64,000 bases of DNA. Origin: HRBIN30 sp964534275 (GTDB taxonomy: Bacteria; Desulfobacterota; Binatia; HRBIN30). This document shows positions 41,312 through 51,319 of this stretch, piece by piece. The stretch is taken from positions 62,001 through 126,000 of the forward strand of contig CAZHQG010000008.1 in assembly GCA_964534275.1 (NCBI GenBank), read 5' to 3'. The notes under the pieces are model-generated. The model saw nothing but the letters and a program-made list of their open reading frames with translations. It had not been told where the DNA came from and did no database searches. The position numbers and the translations under genes were made by a program. Numbering within the stretch: position 1 is the first letter of the stretch; each line of letters opens with the position of its first letter.

Positions 41312-43816
41312 TTAGCCGATTTGGGCGAGTTCCAGCCGGCCAGCCCAGCGATGTTTGAGAATCATGCGCAAAGGCTGCGACTCCGGCAGTTGCAGCTCCG
41401 GATCCCGAGCAAGCCACTGCTCCGCCGCCCACCGTGCTTGCTCGAGCACGCCTCGGTCGCGCACGATGTTCGCCACGCGAAAATCGGGCAGTCCGGCTTG
41501 CCGCGTGCCGAGCAACTCTCCGGGCCCGCGCAACTCGAGGTCGATTTCTGCAATTTGAAATCCATCTGTGATTTGCATCGCTTGCAGGCGTCGCTCGGTG
41601 TCGTCGCCGCGCTGGTACGAAGCCAACAAGATACAGTACGACTCGTCTCCGCCGCGCCCCACTCGCCCGCGAAGTTGGTGCAACTGTGACAGGCCAAACC
41701 GTTCCGCATGTTCTACCACCATCACCGTGGCGTTGGGCACATCGATGCCAACTTCGATCACGGTCGTACTGACCAGAAGTTGTACATCGCCGCTTTGGAA
41801 CCGCCGCATCACCGCGTCTTTCTCCGCGGGCTTCATCCGCCCGTGCACGAGAGCCACGCGGTACCCCTCGAACACCGTCTGCGCCAGCTCTTTGGCCATG
41901 GAGGTCGCGTCGCGCAGATCGGTATCCTCGCTGCCTTCTACCAGCGGATACACCACGTATGCCTGGTGACCACGGTCGAGCTCGCGCTTGACCAAGCTGT
42001 ACACCTCGGCACGATCCGCATCCCCGCGCAAGAGCGTGCGGACCGGCTTGCGCCCCGGCGGAAGCTCATCGAGCAGCGACACGTCCAGGTCGCCATACAA
42101 GGTCATCGTGAGTGTCCGGGGAATCGGCGTAGCCGTCATGAGGAGAATGTGAGGACTGCTGTCGCCGCGGCAACCTAGTCGGCGCAAGGCTGCACGTTGC
42201 AACACGCCAAAGCGATGTTGCTCGTCGATCACCCCGAGGCCGAGATGCGCAAACTGCACACCTTCTTGAATGAGCGCGTGCGTACCCACCACGAGCTGCA
42301 CGCGACCTTCCGCAACCCCTGCAAGGATTTTCTCCCGCTCGCTGCGGCGGATCGCACCGGTGAGCAACGCGGTCGTAACCGGCAAGCCGGAGGTCAACTG
42401 CGTAACCGTTCGATAATGCTGTTCAGCAAGCAGCTCCGTGGGCGCCATGAACGCGCACTGGGCTCCGTTCGCGATCGCCACCAGAGCGGCGTACAGAGCG
42501 ACCACTGTTTTGCCGCTGCCCACGTCCCCTTGAACTAATCGGTGCATCGGGTGGCCGCGACGAAGGTCGCTCACAATTTCCCCGATCACCCGGCGTTGCG
42601 CGCCTGTAAGCGCAAACGGCAGGCTGCGCAAGAAGTCGCTGGTCAAACGCCCGTCGTCTTCGAACTTGAGCCCCGCTTCGCGCTCCACGCTGCGTCGGCG
42701 CAGTTGCATGCCGAGCTGAAGGAAAAACAGCTCGTCGAACACCAGCGAGCGATGCGCCAGCGAGCGAAAGGCGTTCAGCGCTTCCACGTCGGCTTCGTTG
42801 TCCGGCAAGTGGATTTGTTCCAACGCACGAGCAAGGTCGGTGACCGCCGCCTCGCGCACGATCTCTTCTGGGAGCACGCTTGGCAGTCGTGAAGCAAAAT
42901 CCTGCACTGCGGCTTGTACGATGCGCCGCATGGTCGCCACCGCCATGCGCCCGGGCTTTTGATAAATGGGCAACACGCGCGACTGCTGCGCATCCGCCGC
43001 GCCTTCGGGTTCCACGTCCGGATGCGCCATTTGCAACGTAAAGCGATAGGCTCCTTCCACGCGCCCGTATACACGGTAGCGCCGGCCCACTTCGAGCCGC
43101 CCTTTGAAAAACGGAATTTGCTGGAACCACACCAACCCCAAGGCGCCGCTTGCGTCGCGCAACAAGCCCTGAAGTACGTGGCGCTGCGCGCGGCCCAGGA
43201 AGCGCTCCTCCAAGCTCACCAACTCCCCCACGACCGTTGCCGTTTGTCCCACCTGCAACGCACGGATTGGCGTGACCACGCGGCGATCTTCGTACCGGAA
43301 CGGCAGGTGGTACAGCAGATCTTCGATGGTCTCGATCCCCATGCGGCGCAGGTCGTTCGCGCGGTGCGGACCAACGCCTTTGGCAAATTGCACGGGGCGC
43401 TCGAGCAGCGCGAGACTCTCGGCGAGGTTTCCGGTAAATCGACGGTACTCCACCGGGGCAGTGCTGCATGCAAGGGCATTTTCCAGCGCTGCTAACTCCA
43501 TGCGACACCGGCTCACCATGGCTGCGCGATCCGCCAGAGGCACGGCGCCCACGCGCTCGAGCGCCGCACACAAGGCAGCCAACGCACCACGCTGGGCAGC
43601 GGTGGTCAAGCTGTTCAGCAATTGCCGACCCTGTGCAGCGAGCTCTCGGGCGGGAAATTCCGTGCGCGCAGCAACTTCAGGCGAAGCCTGCGCCAGGAAA
43701 CGCAGCGGCGCGCGCACTGCCTGCAAAAACTGCTCGAGTTCCGGCGGCAATGCCGTCGCACCCCGATTTCTGGCCTCGCCTGCCGGCGCTTTCACACCCT
43801 GCCGTTCTTCGGCCAT
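41312..43816 (-). CDS. recG: ATP-dependent DNA helicase RecG
   Basis: An 834-residue RecG, longer than the usual 690 or so because of about 130 extra N-terminal residues, as in some deltaproteobacteria. It remodels stalled forks and Holliday junctions. After the extension come the wedge/OB domain (from GVGPHRANDLRRMGI), Walker A GDVGSGKT, the DEQH box VIDEQHRFG, TATPIPRTL, and the helicase motifs TTVIEVGIDVPNA and QLRGRVGRG. The ATG at 43816 starts just before the extension; the open frame to 44146 runs into GH3 and is not used. The diheme cytochrome gene starts 18 bases after its stop. Confidence 0.95.
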   Translation of the reverse strand: MAEERQGVKAPAGEARNRGATALPPELEQFLQAVRAPLRFLAQASPEVAARTEFPARELAAQGRQLLNSLTTAAQRGALAALCAALERVGAVPLADRAAMVSRCRMELAALENALACSTAPVEYRRFTGNLAESLALLERPVQFAKGVGPHRANDLRRMGIETIEDLLYHLPFRYEDRRVVTPIRALQVGQTATVVGELVSLEERFLGRAQRHVLQGLLRDASGALGLVWFQQIPFFKGRLEVGRRYRVYGRVEGAYRFTLQMAHPDVEPEGAADAQQSRVLPIYQKPGRMAVATMRRIVQAAVQDFASRLPSVLPEEIVREAAVTDLARALEQIHLPDNEADVEALNAFRSLAHRSLVFDELFFLQLGMQLRRRSVEREAGLKFEDDGRLTSDFLRSLPFALTGAQRRVIGEIVSDLRRGHPMHRLVQGDVGSGKTVVALYAALVAIANGAQCAFMAPTELLAEQHYRTVTQLTSGLPVTTALLTGAIRRSEREKILAGVAEGRVQLVVGTHALIQEGVQFAHLGLGVIDEQHRFGVLQRAALRRLGCRGDSSPHILLMTATPIPRTLTMTLYGDLDVSLLDELPPGRKPVRTLLRGDADRAEVYSLVKRELDRGHQAYVVYPLVEGSEDTDLRDATSMAKELAQTVFEGYRVALVHGRMKPAEKDAVMRRFQSGDVQLLVSTTVIEVGIDVPNATVMVVEHAERFGLSQLHQLRGRVGRGGDESYCILLASYQRGDDTERRLQAMQITDGFQIAEIDLELRGPGELLGTRQAGLPDFRVANIVRDRGVLEQARWAAEQWLARDPELQLPESQPLRMILKHRWAGRLELAQIG

Positions 43817-43968
43817 ACGGTAATCTACTTTTGCGCAAGCACCTGACTTTTTCCATTGGCGCGGCCGAAACGACACAAGGTTGCAACGTTTCGAATGAAG
43901 CAACTGTCTGGAGCTGCGGACGCGCGGGCCGGAAGACCGTTCTCTGCAGGTCTCCCGGAGCCATGCCC

Positions 43969-45831
43969 TTAACGCGAGTACGTGAGCCCGAAGCCAAACG
44001 GGAACAGCGGATCGTACACCGGATCGCCAACGTTCAGCGGGATCTCGTCCATCGCGCGCGGCCATGAGAACGAGAGCTTGCCCGTGGGTGGCCAATCGCC
44101 GAACAACACATCTGCTACGCCCTGCCCCTCGGTTCCCGGAAGCCACGCAACGACGAGCGCATCGGCCAAGTCGAGCACTTCGCCAAGAACGAGAGGCCGG
44201 CCGGTCACCAAGACGACCACCAGCGGTACACCCGTCTGTGCCAAGCGGCGCACCAGCTCTATTTGATGCGGTTCGATCGCAAGGTCGCGCCGATCGCCCA
44301 GGTACTCGGCGTACGGGCGTTCGCCAATGACGGCAATTGCCGCGTCCGCCGCTTCCGCACCTGAGCCGTCAATCGAGTATGTCACCTCGGTTCCGGGCGA
44401 TACAGTGGCGCGGATCCCATCCAGAATCGTCGTCCCTTGCGTCGTGGCTCCGCTCCCGCCACGCCAGGTGATCGTCCACCCGCCGCACTGGTACCCAAGG
44501 TTGTCAGCGTGCACGCCCGCCAGATGCACGCGGTGGAGATCCTTTCGCAGCGGGAGCGTGGATCGCTCGTTCTTGAGCAACACGAGCGACTCGCGCACCG
44601 CTTGGCGTGCAAGGTTGCGGTGCACCACCGAGCCCACTTCCCGCTGCAGCGAATCGTTCGACCAAAGCTCCGGCCCGCGGCGCAGAAGACCCATGGCGAA
44701 CTTCACGCGTAAAATGCGCCGCACTGCGTCGTCGATCCGCTCCACAGGCACCCGCCCTTCCTCCACGAGCTCCAACAGTGCGGCGATAAACTCGCGGTAG
44801 CGGTGGGCAACCATGCCCATGTCGATCCCGGCCAGCACCGCCTGCCGGACGGCCTCCTTGTAGTCAGGGTGGAGTTGATCGATCGCCAGGTAGTCCGAAA
44901 TCAAAAAGCCGTCGAAGCCGAGCTCGTTTTTCAGCACGTCCGTCAGCAGGTACCGGTGGGCCGTCATCTTGACGCCGTTCCAGCTACTGTACGAAACCAT
45001 GATCGCCTTCGCGCCAGCGGAAAGAGCAGCGCGATACGGCGCCAAGTGTACCGCTCGCAGCTCAGCCTCCGGCATGCGCGCATCGCCTTGGTCGATCAGC
45101 ATCAGCGGCGGGGTGGACGTGCCGAACACGGTGCCGCCATCGGCCACGAAGTGCTTGGCCGTCGCTAACACCGCTTCGCGGTGGGAAAGCCCGCCGCGTT
45201 GAAACCCGCGCACGGCTGCCGCCCCCAGTTCGGCCACCAGCGCTGGATCCTCCGAGAAGCTCTCGTACGTTCGGCCCCAACGCTCGTCCCGCGCCACCGC
45301 AACCGTGGGCGCGAACGTCCAGTGGAACCCCGTCGCGCGCATTTCCTTTGCGGTCGCATGCGCAAGTTCCTCCACCAACCCAGCGTTGCGTGTGCACCCC
45401 AGGCCGATGTTGTGGGGGAAAATCACCGCCCCGACGACGTTGTTGTGCCCGTGCACCGCATCGACACCGTAAAGCAGCGGGATCGCCAAACGGCTCCGGA
45501 GCGCCGCGCGCTGCGCCTCGTCGTACATGCGCGCCCACGCCGCCACGGAATTCCCTTCTGGCGGATCGGCATCCCCACCGTTCAGCAAGGAGCCCAGGGC
45601 CCATGTAGGGATGTCGTCCAGGCTTACCAATTTGTCGATCTCGGCCTGGGTCATTTGCCCGACCTTCTCCGCGAGGGTCATGCGTGCCAACAGCGCATTT
45701 GCCTGCGGATCGTAACGCCGCAGCGACTCCGCACTGCCTCCGGCCGGCTCGCCATCGCTCCCGCAGCCACTTGCGACCAGGGCTGCAGTGAGCAGCAACG
45801 TGGCCCACCAACGCAGGGCACGCACTCTCAT
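43969..45831 (-). CDS. Glycoside hydrolase family 3 lipoprotein
   Basis: A 620-residue exported enzyme. The signal peptide ends in ASGC (lipobox), so it is probably a periplasmic lipoprotein. The (beta/alpha)8 domain contains DAVHGHNNV, TFAPTVAVARDERWGRTYESFSEDP (in sections), KHFVADGG and the nucleophile region GFDGFLISDY, where Asp is the usual nucleophile. The C-terminal alpha/beta sandwich starts near LVLLKNE and ends in FPFGFGLTYS, the common GH3 end. The enzyme probably removes terminal beta-glucose or beta-xylose; the exact sugar is open. No transporter for sugars is nearby. Confidence 0.92.
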   Translation of the reverse strand: MRVRALRWWATLLLTAALVASGCGSDGEPAGGSAESLRRYDPQANALLARMTLAEKVGQMTQAEIDKLVSLDDIPTWALGSLLNGGDADPPEGNSVAAWARMYDEAQRAALRSRLAIPLLYGVDAVHGHNNVVGAVIFPHNIGLGCTRNAGLVEELAHATAKEMRATGFHWTFAPTVAVARDERWGRTYESFSEDPALVAELGAAAVRGFQRGGLSHREAVLATAKHFVADGGTVFGTSTPPLMLIDQGDARMPEAELRAVHLAPYRAALSAGAKAIMVSYSSWNGVKMTAHRYLLTDVLKNELGFDGFLISDYLAIDQLHPDYKEAVRQAVLAGIDMGMVAHRYREFIAALLELVEEGRVPVERIDDAVRRILRVKFAMGLLRRGPELWSNDSLQREVGSVVHRNLARQAVRESLVLLKNERSTLPLRKDLHRVHLAGVHADNLGYQCGGWTITWRGGSGATTQGTTILDGIRATVSPGTEVTYSIDGSGAEAADAAIAVIGERPYAEYLGDRRDLAIEPHQIELVRRLAQTGVPLVVVLVTGRPLVLGEVLDLADALVVAWLPGTEGQGVADVLFGDWPPTGKLSFSWPRAMDEIPLNVGDPVYDPLFPFGFGLTYSR

Positions 45832-45976
45832 GCGTCCTCCCTACGCGTACCCTTGCGTCGAGGCAAGCCGCCCGCTCCCTGCAGCGCAGGCAATTCCACA
45901 GTTGCAAAAAACCAGCGCTGCTCCGATTGCGCTTTTTCTTCCCAAAGCCATAATGCGCGGCCAGGAGGTTGGTGCC

Positions 45977-47308
45977 ATGCCTGGAAAGAACTCGCTGACG
46001 ATCATCGATAATCGCACCGGTAAGCAGTACGAAATTCCCATCGAACACAACGCCATCCGCGCTGCGGACCTCAAGCAAATCAAGGTGAACGACGACGACC
46101 CTGGGCTCCTGTCGTACGATCCTGCTCTAACGAACACCGCCACGTGCAAGAGCCGCATCACGTACATCGATGGGGAGAAAGGGATTTTGCGCTACCGCGG
46201 ATACCCGATCGAAGAGCTGGCGGAGAAGAGCAACTATCTCGAGACCGCGTATTTGATCGTGAAAGGGGAGTTGCCTGACGCCAAGCACTTTGCCGCGTGG
46301 CGCAAGAACATCACCAACCACACGATGGTGCACGAAAACATCAAAACCTTCATCGAGGGCTTCCGCTACGACGCCCATCCGATGGGAATTCTCGTCGGCA
46401 CCATCGGGGCGATGTCGACCTTTTATCCCGACGCCAAAAACATCTTCGACCTCGAGTCGCGCCGGCTGCAGACCCGACGACTGATCGGCAAGATGCCCAC
46501 GATCGCTGCATGGGCGTACCGGAAAATGCGTGGCTTGCCGTACGTCTACCCCGACAACGACCTCAGCTACACCGGGAACTTCATGTCCATGTTGTGGAAA
46601 ATGACCGAACTCAAGTACAAACCCGACCCCGTGCTCGAACGGGCGCTCGATGTTCTGTTCATCCTCCACGCCGATCACGAGCAGAACTGTTCCACGAACG
46701 CGCTCCGCAGCGTCGCCAGTTCCCAGGTCGACCCGTACTCCGCAGTCGCGGCTGCCGTGGCGGCACTGTACGGCCCGCTTCATGGCGGTGCGAACGAGGC
46801 GGTCATCCGCATGTTGATGGAAATTGGCTCGGTCAGCCGCGTTCCCGAGTACATCAAGAAGTTCAAGGCGGGCGAGGGCCGACTGATGGGGTTCGGACAC
46901 CGGGTGTACAAGAACTACGACCCACGAGCAAAAATCATCAAAAAAATTGCCTACGAGGTGTTCGAGGTCACGGGCAAGAATCCCCTCATCGACATTGCGC
47001 TCGAGCTCGAGCGCATTGCACTGCAGGACGACTACTTCGTCACGCGGAAGTTGTATCCGAACGTCGACTTTTACTCTGGGATCATTTACCAGGCCATGGG
47101 TTTTCCGCTCACGATGTTTCCCGTCTTGTTCGCCATCCCACGCACGTCGGGCTGGATGGCGCAGTGGGCAGAAATGGTGCGCGACCCCGAGCAGAAAATT
47201 ACCCGACCACGGCAGATTTATATCGGCGAAGGCGAACGCCATTACATCCCGATCGAGGAACGACCGGAACCTACCCAGCGGGAAGATGCCGTGAGCGAAG
47301 CGATCTGA
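45977..47308 (+). CDS. gltA: Citrate synthase
   Basis: A 443-residue enzyme condensing acetyl-CoA and oxaloacetate. Catalytic elements are His in ILHADHEQNCST, His in LHGGANEAV, the following GFGHRVYKNYDPRA, and Asp in NVDFYSG. It belongs to the type II/GltA group, of which it has the usual length. The start at 45977 has AGGAGG eight bases upstream; the frame is open further but lies in the gap to the GH3 gene. It is followed by a strong terminator. Confidence 0.96.
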   Translation: MPGKNSLTIIDNRTGKQYEIPIEHNAIRAADLKQIKVNDDDPGLLSYDPALTNTATCKSRITYIDGEKGILRYRGYPIEELAEKSNYLETAYLIVKGELPDAKHFAAWRKNITNHTMVHENIKTFIEGFRYDAHPMGILVGTIGAMSTFYPDAKNIFDLESRRLQTRRLIGKMPTIAAWAYRKMRGLPYVYPDNDLSYTGNFMSMLWKMTELKYKPDPVLERALDVLFILHADHEQNCSTNALRSVASSQVDPYSAVAAAVAALYGPLHGGANEAVIRMLMEIGSVSRVPEYIKKFKAGEGRLMGFGHRVYKNYDPRAKIIKKIAYEVFEVTGKNPLIDIALELERIALQDDYFVTRKLYPNVDFYSGIIYQAMGFPLTMFPVLFAIPRTSGWMAQWAEMVRDPEQKITRPRQIYIGEGERHYIPIEERPEPTQREDAVSEAI

Positions 47309-47316
47309 CCTTGCAC

Positions 47317-47357
47317 GCCTCCGGGTGTTTGGGGCACATCCTTCGACACCCGGAGGC
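47317..47357 (+). terminator. Terminator after citrate synthase
   Basis: A perfect 12-base inverted repeat, GCCTCCGGGTGT and ACACCCGGAGGC, with a 17-base loop, nine bases after the citrate synthase stop. No T run follows, so it may stabilise the 3' end or work with Rho. Confidence 0.65.
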
Positions 47358-47461
47358 GGCGGTCACCCGGCAGCTTGCGAGCGCGTGCACTTCGCTTCCC
47401 CTTGGGCTAGACACCGCGAGCCCCTCTAAGGGGGCTGCTTTCATTGTCGAGGAGCGCACCC

Positions 47462-49480
47462 GTGACCCGAGTCGATCGTGAACTCGAACAACTCTGCATC
47501 AACACCATCCGCACGCTCGCAATCGATGCCGTGCAACAGGCCAACTCTGGCCATCCAGGCATGCCACTTGGGGCAGCCCCCATGGCGTACGTCCTGTGGC
47601 AACACCACCTGCGCCACAATCCGCGCAACCCGCTGTGGCCCGACCGCGACCGTTTCGTGCTTTCCGCCGGCCATGGCAGCATGCTCCTGTATGCGCTGCT
47701 GTTCCTCACTGGCTACGATGTCACGCTCGAAGACATCCAATCCTTCCGCCAGTGGGGCAGCATCACCCCCGGACATCCGGAGTTTCGGCTCACCCCCGGA
47801 GTCGAAGCCACAACCGGCCCGCTCGGACAAGGGGCTGCCAACGCCGTCGGCATGGCCATTGCCGAACGTGTGCTGGCACATCGCTTCAACCGGCCAGGAC
47901 ACACGATCGTCGATCATCGCACGTACGCGCTGCTGTCGGACGGCGATATGATGGAAGGGGTGTGTGCCGAAGCTGCATCGCTGGCCGGTCATTTGCGCCT
48001 AGGGAAGCTGATCTTTCTGTACGACTCGAATGGGGTATCGCTGGACGGGCCAACATCGTTGACGTTTTCCCGCGAGGACGTGGCCGCGCGGTTTCGAGCC
48101 TACGGCTGGCGCGTGTTCGAAGTAGCCGACGGCGACCACGACACCCAAGCGATCGATGCAGCACTGACGGAGGCGGAAAGCGACACCTCGAGCCCCGCGC
48201 TCATCATCGTGCACACGACGTTGGGTTATGGCTCACCCCACAAGGCTGGTACGCACGAAGCCCACGGGAGTCCGCTCGGGGAAGAAGAGGTGCGACTGAC
48301 CAAGCTTGCTCTGGGTTGGGACCCCGACAAGAAATTTTTCGTACCGGAAGCTGCCTGGAACCACTTCCGGAAAGCAGTCGAGCGCGGGGCACGAGCGCAA
48401 CAGGAATGGGACGAGCGCTTTACTGCCTACGCCCACGCGTACCCGGAACTGGCAGAAGAATGGCATCGAACCTTGCGCGGAGAACTGCCACTCGGCTGGG
48501 ACCGCGACATCCCCACCTTTGCCCCTTCCGAAAGTCTCGCCACCCGCGTGGCTGGCGGCAAAGTGCTGAATGCCATCGCTCGGCGCGTGCCGTTTTTGCT
48601 CGGAGGCGACGGCGACCTTTCCGTGTCGACCAACACTGCACTCAAGGGAGAAGGATCGTTCGACGGGCAAACTGGGGCTGGCCGGAACCTGCATTTTGGC
48701 GTGCGCGAGCACGCCATGGGCGCAATCGCCAATGGGCTTTGTTACCACGGAGGAGTTAGGCCGTACGTGTCGACCTTTCTCGTGTTTTCCGACTACATGC
48801 GGCCACCTGTACGGTTGGCTGCGCTTTCCCACTTGCCGGTGATCTACGTTTGGACCCACGACTCGATTGCCGTAGGCGAGGACGGGCCTACGCACCAGCC
48901 CGTGGAACACTTGGCCTCGCTGCGCGCCATTCCCAACATGGTCGTGTTGCGTCCTTGCGATGCGAACGAAACCGCCGCCGCCTGGCGTTGGGTGATGGAA
49001 TACCGCGAAGGACCGGCCGCGCTCGTCTTGTCACGGCAAAAACTACCGGTGCTCGACCGAAGTCAGTTGGCACCAGCAAGCGAACTCGCACGCGGTGCCT
49101 ACGTGCTCAGCGAGCCACGCGACGCCAAACCGGTGGCGGTCATCATCGCCACCGGGGCGGAAGTCCATCCCGCGCTGGAAGCGCAACGGATGCTCGCAGC
49201 GCGGCGCATCCCCGTGCGCGTGGTGTCCATGCCGTCGTGGGAGTTGTTCGCTCGCCAGGAAGCGGACTATCGCGAACACGTGCTGCCACCCCAAATGACC
49301 GCCCGAGTGGCCGTGGAGGCAGCCGTGCCCTTCGGCTGGGAACGATGGGTGGGAACGCGCGGCCGAGTCATTGGCATCAACCGCTTCGGAGCGTCGGCAC
49401 CAGGAGAAGTGAATCTCGAACGTTTCGGCTTTACGCCCACGCACATTGCCCGAGCAGTGGAGGAAATCCTGCAATCATGA
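47462..49480 (+). CDS. tkt: Transketolase
   Basis: A 672-residue thiamine-diphosphate enzyme of the pentose phosphate pathway. The N-terminal part has NSGHPGMPLGAAPM, SAGHGSMLLYA, TTGPLGQG and the ThDP/Mg site GDGDMMEGV form (here SDGDMMEGVCAEA...NGVSLDG). The middle has FGVREHAMGAIANG with the catalytic Glu, and THDSIAVGEDGPTHQP. Start is the GTG at 47462, with GAGGAG seven bases before it. Its stop overlaps the start of a 32-residue membrane peptide. A small hairpin (AGCCCC/GGGGCT, 47419-47436) precedes the start. Confidence 0.95.
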   Translation: MTRVDRELEQLCINTIRTLAIDAVQQANSGHPGMPLGAAPMAYVLWQHHLRHNPRNPLWPDRDRFVLSAGHGSMLLYALLFLTGYDVTLEDIQSFRQWGSITPGHPEFRLTPGVEATTGPLGQGAANAVGMAIAERVLAHRFNRPGHTIVDHRTYALLSDGDMMEGVCAEAASLAGHLRLGKLIFLYDSNGVSLDGPTSLTFSREDVAARFRAYGWRVFEVADGDHDTQAIDAALTEAESDTSSPALIIVHTTLGYGSPHKAGTHEAHGSPLGEEEVRLTKLALGWDPDKKFFVPEAAWNHFRKAVERGARAQQEWDERFTAYAHAYPELAEEWHRTLRGELPLGWDRDIPTFAPSESLATRVAGGKVLNAIARRVPFLLGGDGDLSVSTNTALKGEGSFDGQTGAGRNLHFGVREHAMGAIANGLCYHGGVRPYVSTFLVFSDYMRPPVRLAALSHLPVIYVWTHDSIAVGEDGPTHQPVEHLASLRAIPNMVVLRPCDANETAAAWRWVMEYREGPAALVLSRQKLPVLDRSQLAPASELARGAYVLSEPRDAKPVAVIIATGAEVHPALEAQRMLAARRIPVRVVSMPSWELFARQEADYREHVLPPQMTARVAVEAAVPFGWERWVGTRGRVIGINRFGASAPGEVNLERFGFTPTHIARAVEEILQS

Positions 49481-49575
49481 GCCCCCGTACCCGCCGGCGC
49501 CTTGTCTGGGCAGTGATCCTGGCGGTTCTCGGCTCCTTCGTGGCGCTCGATCTCTTATACCTCATGATGCCCTAA
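49477..49575 (+). CDS. 32-residue membrane peptide coupled to transketolase
   Basis: A short ORF whose ATG overlaps the transketolase stop (ATGA, 49477-49480). The peptide has a basic head (MSPRTRRRL), one hydrophobic helix (VWAVILAVLGSFVALDLLYL) and a two-residue tail. The basic-in topology is that of a single-span membrane peptide with the N-terminus inside. The overlap and helix argue for a real gene although it is below normal ORF cut-offs. No family is recognised. Confidence 0.55.
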   Translation: MSPRTRRRLVWAVILAVLGSFVALDLLYLMMP

Positions 49576-49680
49576 GGCGCAGGCGCCGCGACACCCTTGT
49601 GCGAACTCAGCCCTTTTCGCATACTGCGCGCGGCGCGGGCCACAACGGCTCGCGACTTGTTTGGAAAGAGGAGTGCATCC

Positions 49681-50460
49681 ATGGCCTTCGAATTTATTCG
49701 CTACGAAAAGTCTGGTCGCATTGCGTGGATTACGATCAATCGACCCGAAGTCATGAACGCATTGCATCCGCCGGCAAATCTCGAACTCTCGCAAGCCTTC
49801 GACGACTTCGCTGCCGACCCGGAAAGCTGGGTGGCCATCATTACCGGCGCCGGCGACAAGGCGTTCTCCGCTGGCAACGACCTCAAGTACTCCGCCAGCC
49901 AAGGGATGGGCAATATTCAGGTTGGCAACGGCGGCTTCGGTGGTATCACCGCGCGGTTCGACTTGTTCAAACCGGTGATCGCGGCAGTGAACGGATTTGC
50001 CTTGGGCGGCGGCTTTGAAATTGCCCTCGCCTGCGACATTATCGTCGCTGCCGAACATGCTCGCTTTGGCTTGCCGGAGCCTCGCGTTGGACTCGCAGCG
50101 CTTGCGGGCGGCATGCAGCGCTTGCCCCGGCACCTGCCCCTCAAAATTGCCATGGGGTACATGCTCACCGGCAAGCAGATGACGGCGGCGGAAGCGCACC
50201 GGTGGGGAATCGTGAACGAGGTCGTTCCTGCCTCCGAGCTGCGCGCTGCTGCAGAGCGCTGGGCCAACGAGATCCTCGAGTGTTCGCCGATTTCCGTGCG
50301 CGTGACCAAGCAGGTAGCGATGCAAAGCCAAGGCCTTCCCTTGGAGGAAGCCCTCACCCGCTCGTACTCCCTCATCGGCGACCTGTTTCGCTCCGAAGAT
50401 TTGATGGAAGGAGTCATGGCGTTTGCCCAAAAGCGCAAGCCAGAGTGGAAAGGCAAGTAA
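49681..50460 (+). CDS. Enoyl-CoA hydratase/isomerase family protein
   Basis: A 259-residue crotonase-fold enzyme. The oxyanion-hole segments are SAGNDLKY and ALGGGFEIALACD. The two catalytic glutamates of enoyl-CoA hydratase are present in GGGFEI and in FGLPEPRVGL. It likely hydrates 2-enoyl-CoA in fatty or other acyl-CoA degradation. Ribosome site GAGGAG lies before the ATG at 49681. Its last 38 bases overlap the possible TTG start of the next gene. Confidence 0.92.
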   Translation: MAFEFIRYEKSGRIAWITINRPEVMNALHPPANLELSQAFDDFAADPESWVAIITGAGDKAFSAGNDLKYSASQGMGNIQVGNGGFGGITARFDLFKPVIAAVNGFALGGGFEIALACDIIVAAEHARFGLPEPRVGLAALAGGMQRLPRHLPLKIAMGYMLTGKQMTAAEAHRWGIVNEVVPASELRAAAERWANEILECSPISVRVTKQVAMQSQGLPLEEALTRSYSLIGDLFRSEDLMEGVMAFAQKRKPEWKGK

Positions 50461-51319
50461 AAAAGAGACGTTTCTCAGTACCATCATTGCCGGCGTCTTC
50501 GTGGGCGATGGCTACCCGATCCGGGTGATGGCCGCGATTAACGTAAGTCCGGAGTCGTTTTACTCCGCCTCGGTTGCGCGCGGCCGCCGCCAGCTGGCCC
50601 GGCGGGCACGGCAAGTGACCGACGAGGGAGCCTCGTTCATCGATCTCGGCGCGATGTCCACGGCCCCGTACCGCGCTGGATGGATCGATCCCACCGAAGA
50701 GCGCAGGCGCCTGGTCGCGGCAATCAAAGTCGTGCGCGACGAAACCAACCTGCCGATTTCTGTCGACACGCAGCGTGCCCAGGTTGCGGAGGCTGCCCTC
50801 GCTGCCGGCGCGCGCATCGTGAACGATGTGAGCGGCCTTGCTGCCGACCCACTCATGGGTCGCGTTGCCCGCCAAGCGGAAGGCATCATCCTGATGGCCC
50901 AGCCGACCAAGCCAAGCACCGAACCTCCAGTGCGTCTCGTACGGCGGTTGCTGCGCGCCTGTCTCGCCCGCGCAGAGCGCGCACAGCTTCCGATGAGCCG
51001 CATCGTGCTCGATCCGGGCATTGGGTTCTACCGGCTTTCCTCGCACCCGTGGTTCGAAGTGGATGTGGCGATCTTGGCTGCCCTGCGCCGCTTCCGCACT
51101 CTAGGCCACCCACTCCTCGTCGGCGCCTCGCGCAAGTCGTTCCTTGGAGAAATCACTGGGCGCAAGGACCCGGCTGAACGCTTGCCTGCCTCCCTTGCCG
51201 CCGCAACCATCGCCGCATTGCACGGTGCCGCCATCATCCGCGCGCATGACGTGGCCCCCACGATGGATGCCCTGGCAGTGGCGGGCGCCGTACTGGAGCA
51301 GGCCCGTGAGTTGCGTTGA
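50423..51319 (+). CDS. Dihydropteroate-synthase-like pterin-binding protein
   Basis: A 298-residue TIM-barrel protein of the DHPS family: AAINVSPESFYS (for N-x-TPDSF), VNDVSG, the DPGIGFYR loop, SRKSFLGEITG and the C-terminal IRAHDV. The sulfonamide/pABA loop, normally GGESTRPG, reads GAMSTAPYRAGW, so the Arg and Pro of that loop are not conserved. It may be an unusual FolP or a different pterin-binding enzyme. Start is uncertain: TTG at 50423 has AAGGAG nine bases upstream but overlaps the hydratase gene; GTG 50501 and ATG 50528 are alternatives. Confidence 0.7.
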   Translation: MPKSASQSGKASKKETFLSTIIAGVFVGDGYPIRVMAAINVSPESFYSASVARGRRQLARRARQVTDEGASFIDLGAMSTAPYRAGWIDPTEERRRLVAAIKVVRDETNLPISVDTQRAQVAEAALAAGARIVNDVSGLAADPLMGRVARQAEGIILMAQPTKPSTEPPVRLVRRLLRACLARAERAQLPMSRIVLDPGIGFYRLSSHPWFEVDVAILAALRRFRTLGHPLLVGASRKSFLGEITGRKDPAERLPASLAAATIAALHGAAIIRAHDVAPTMDALAVAGAVLEQARELR

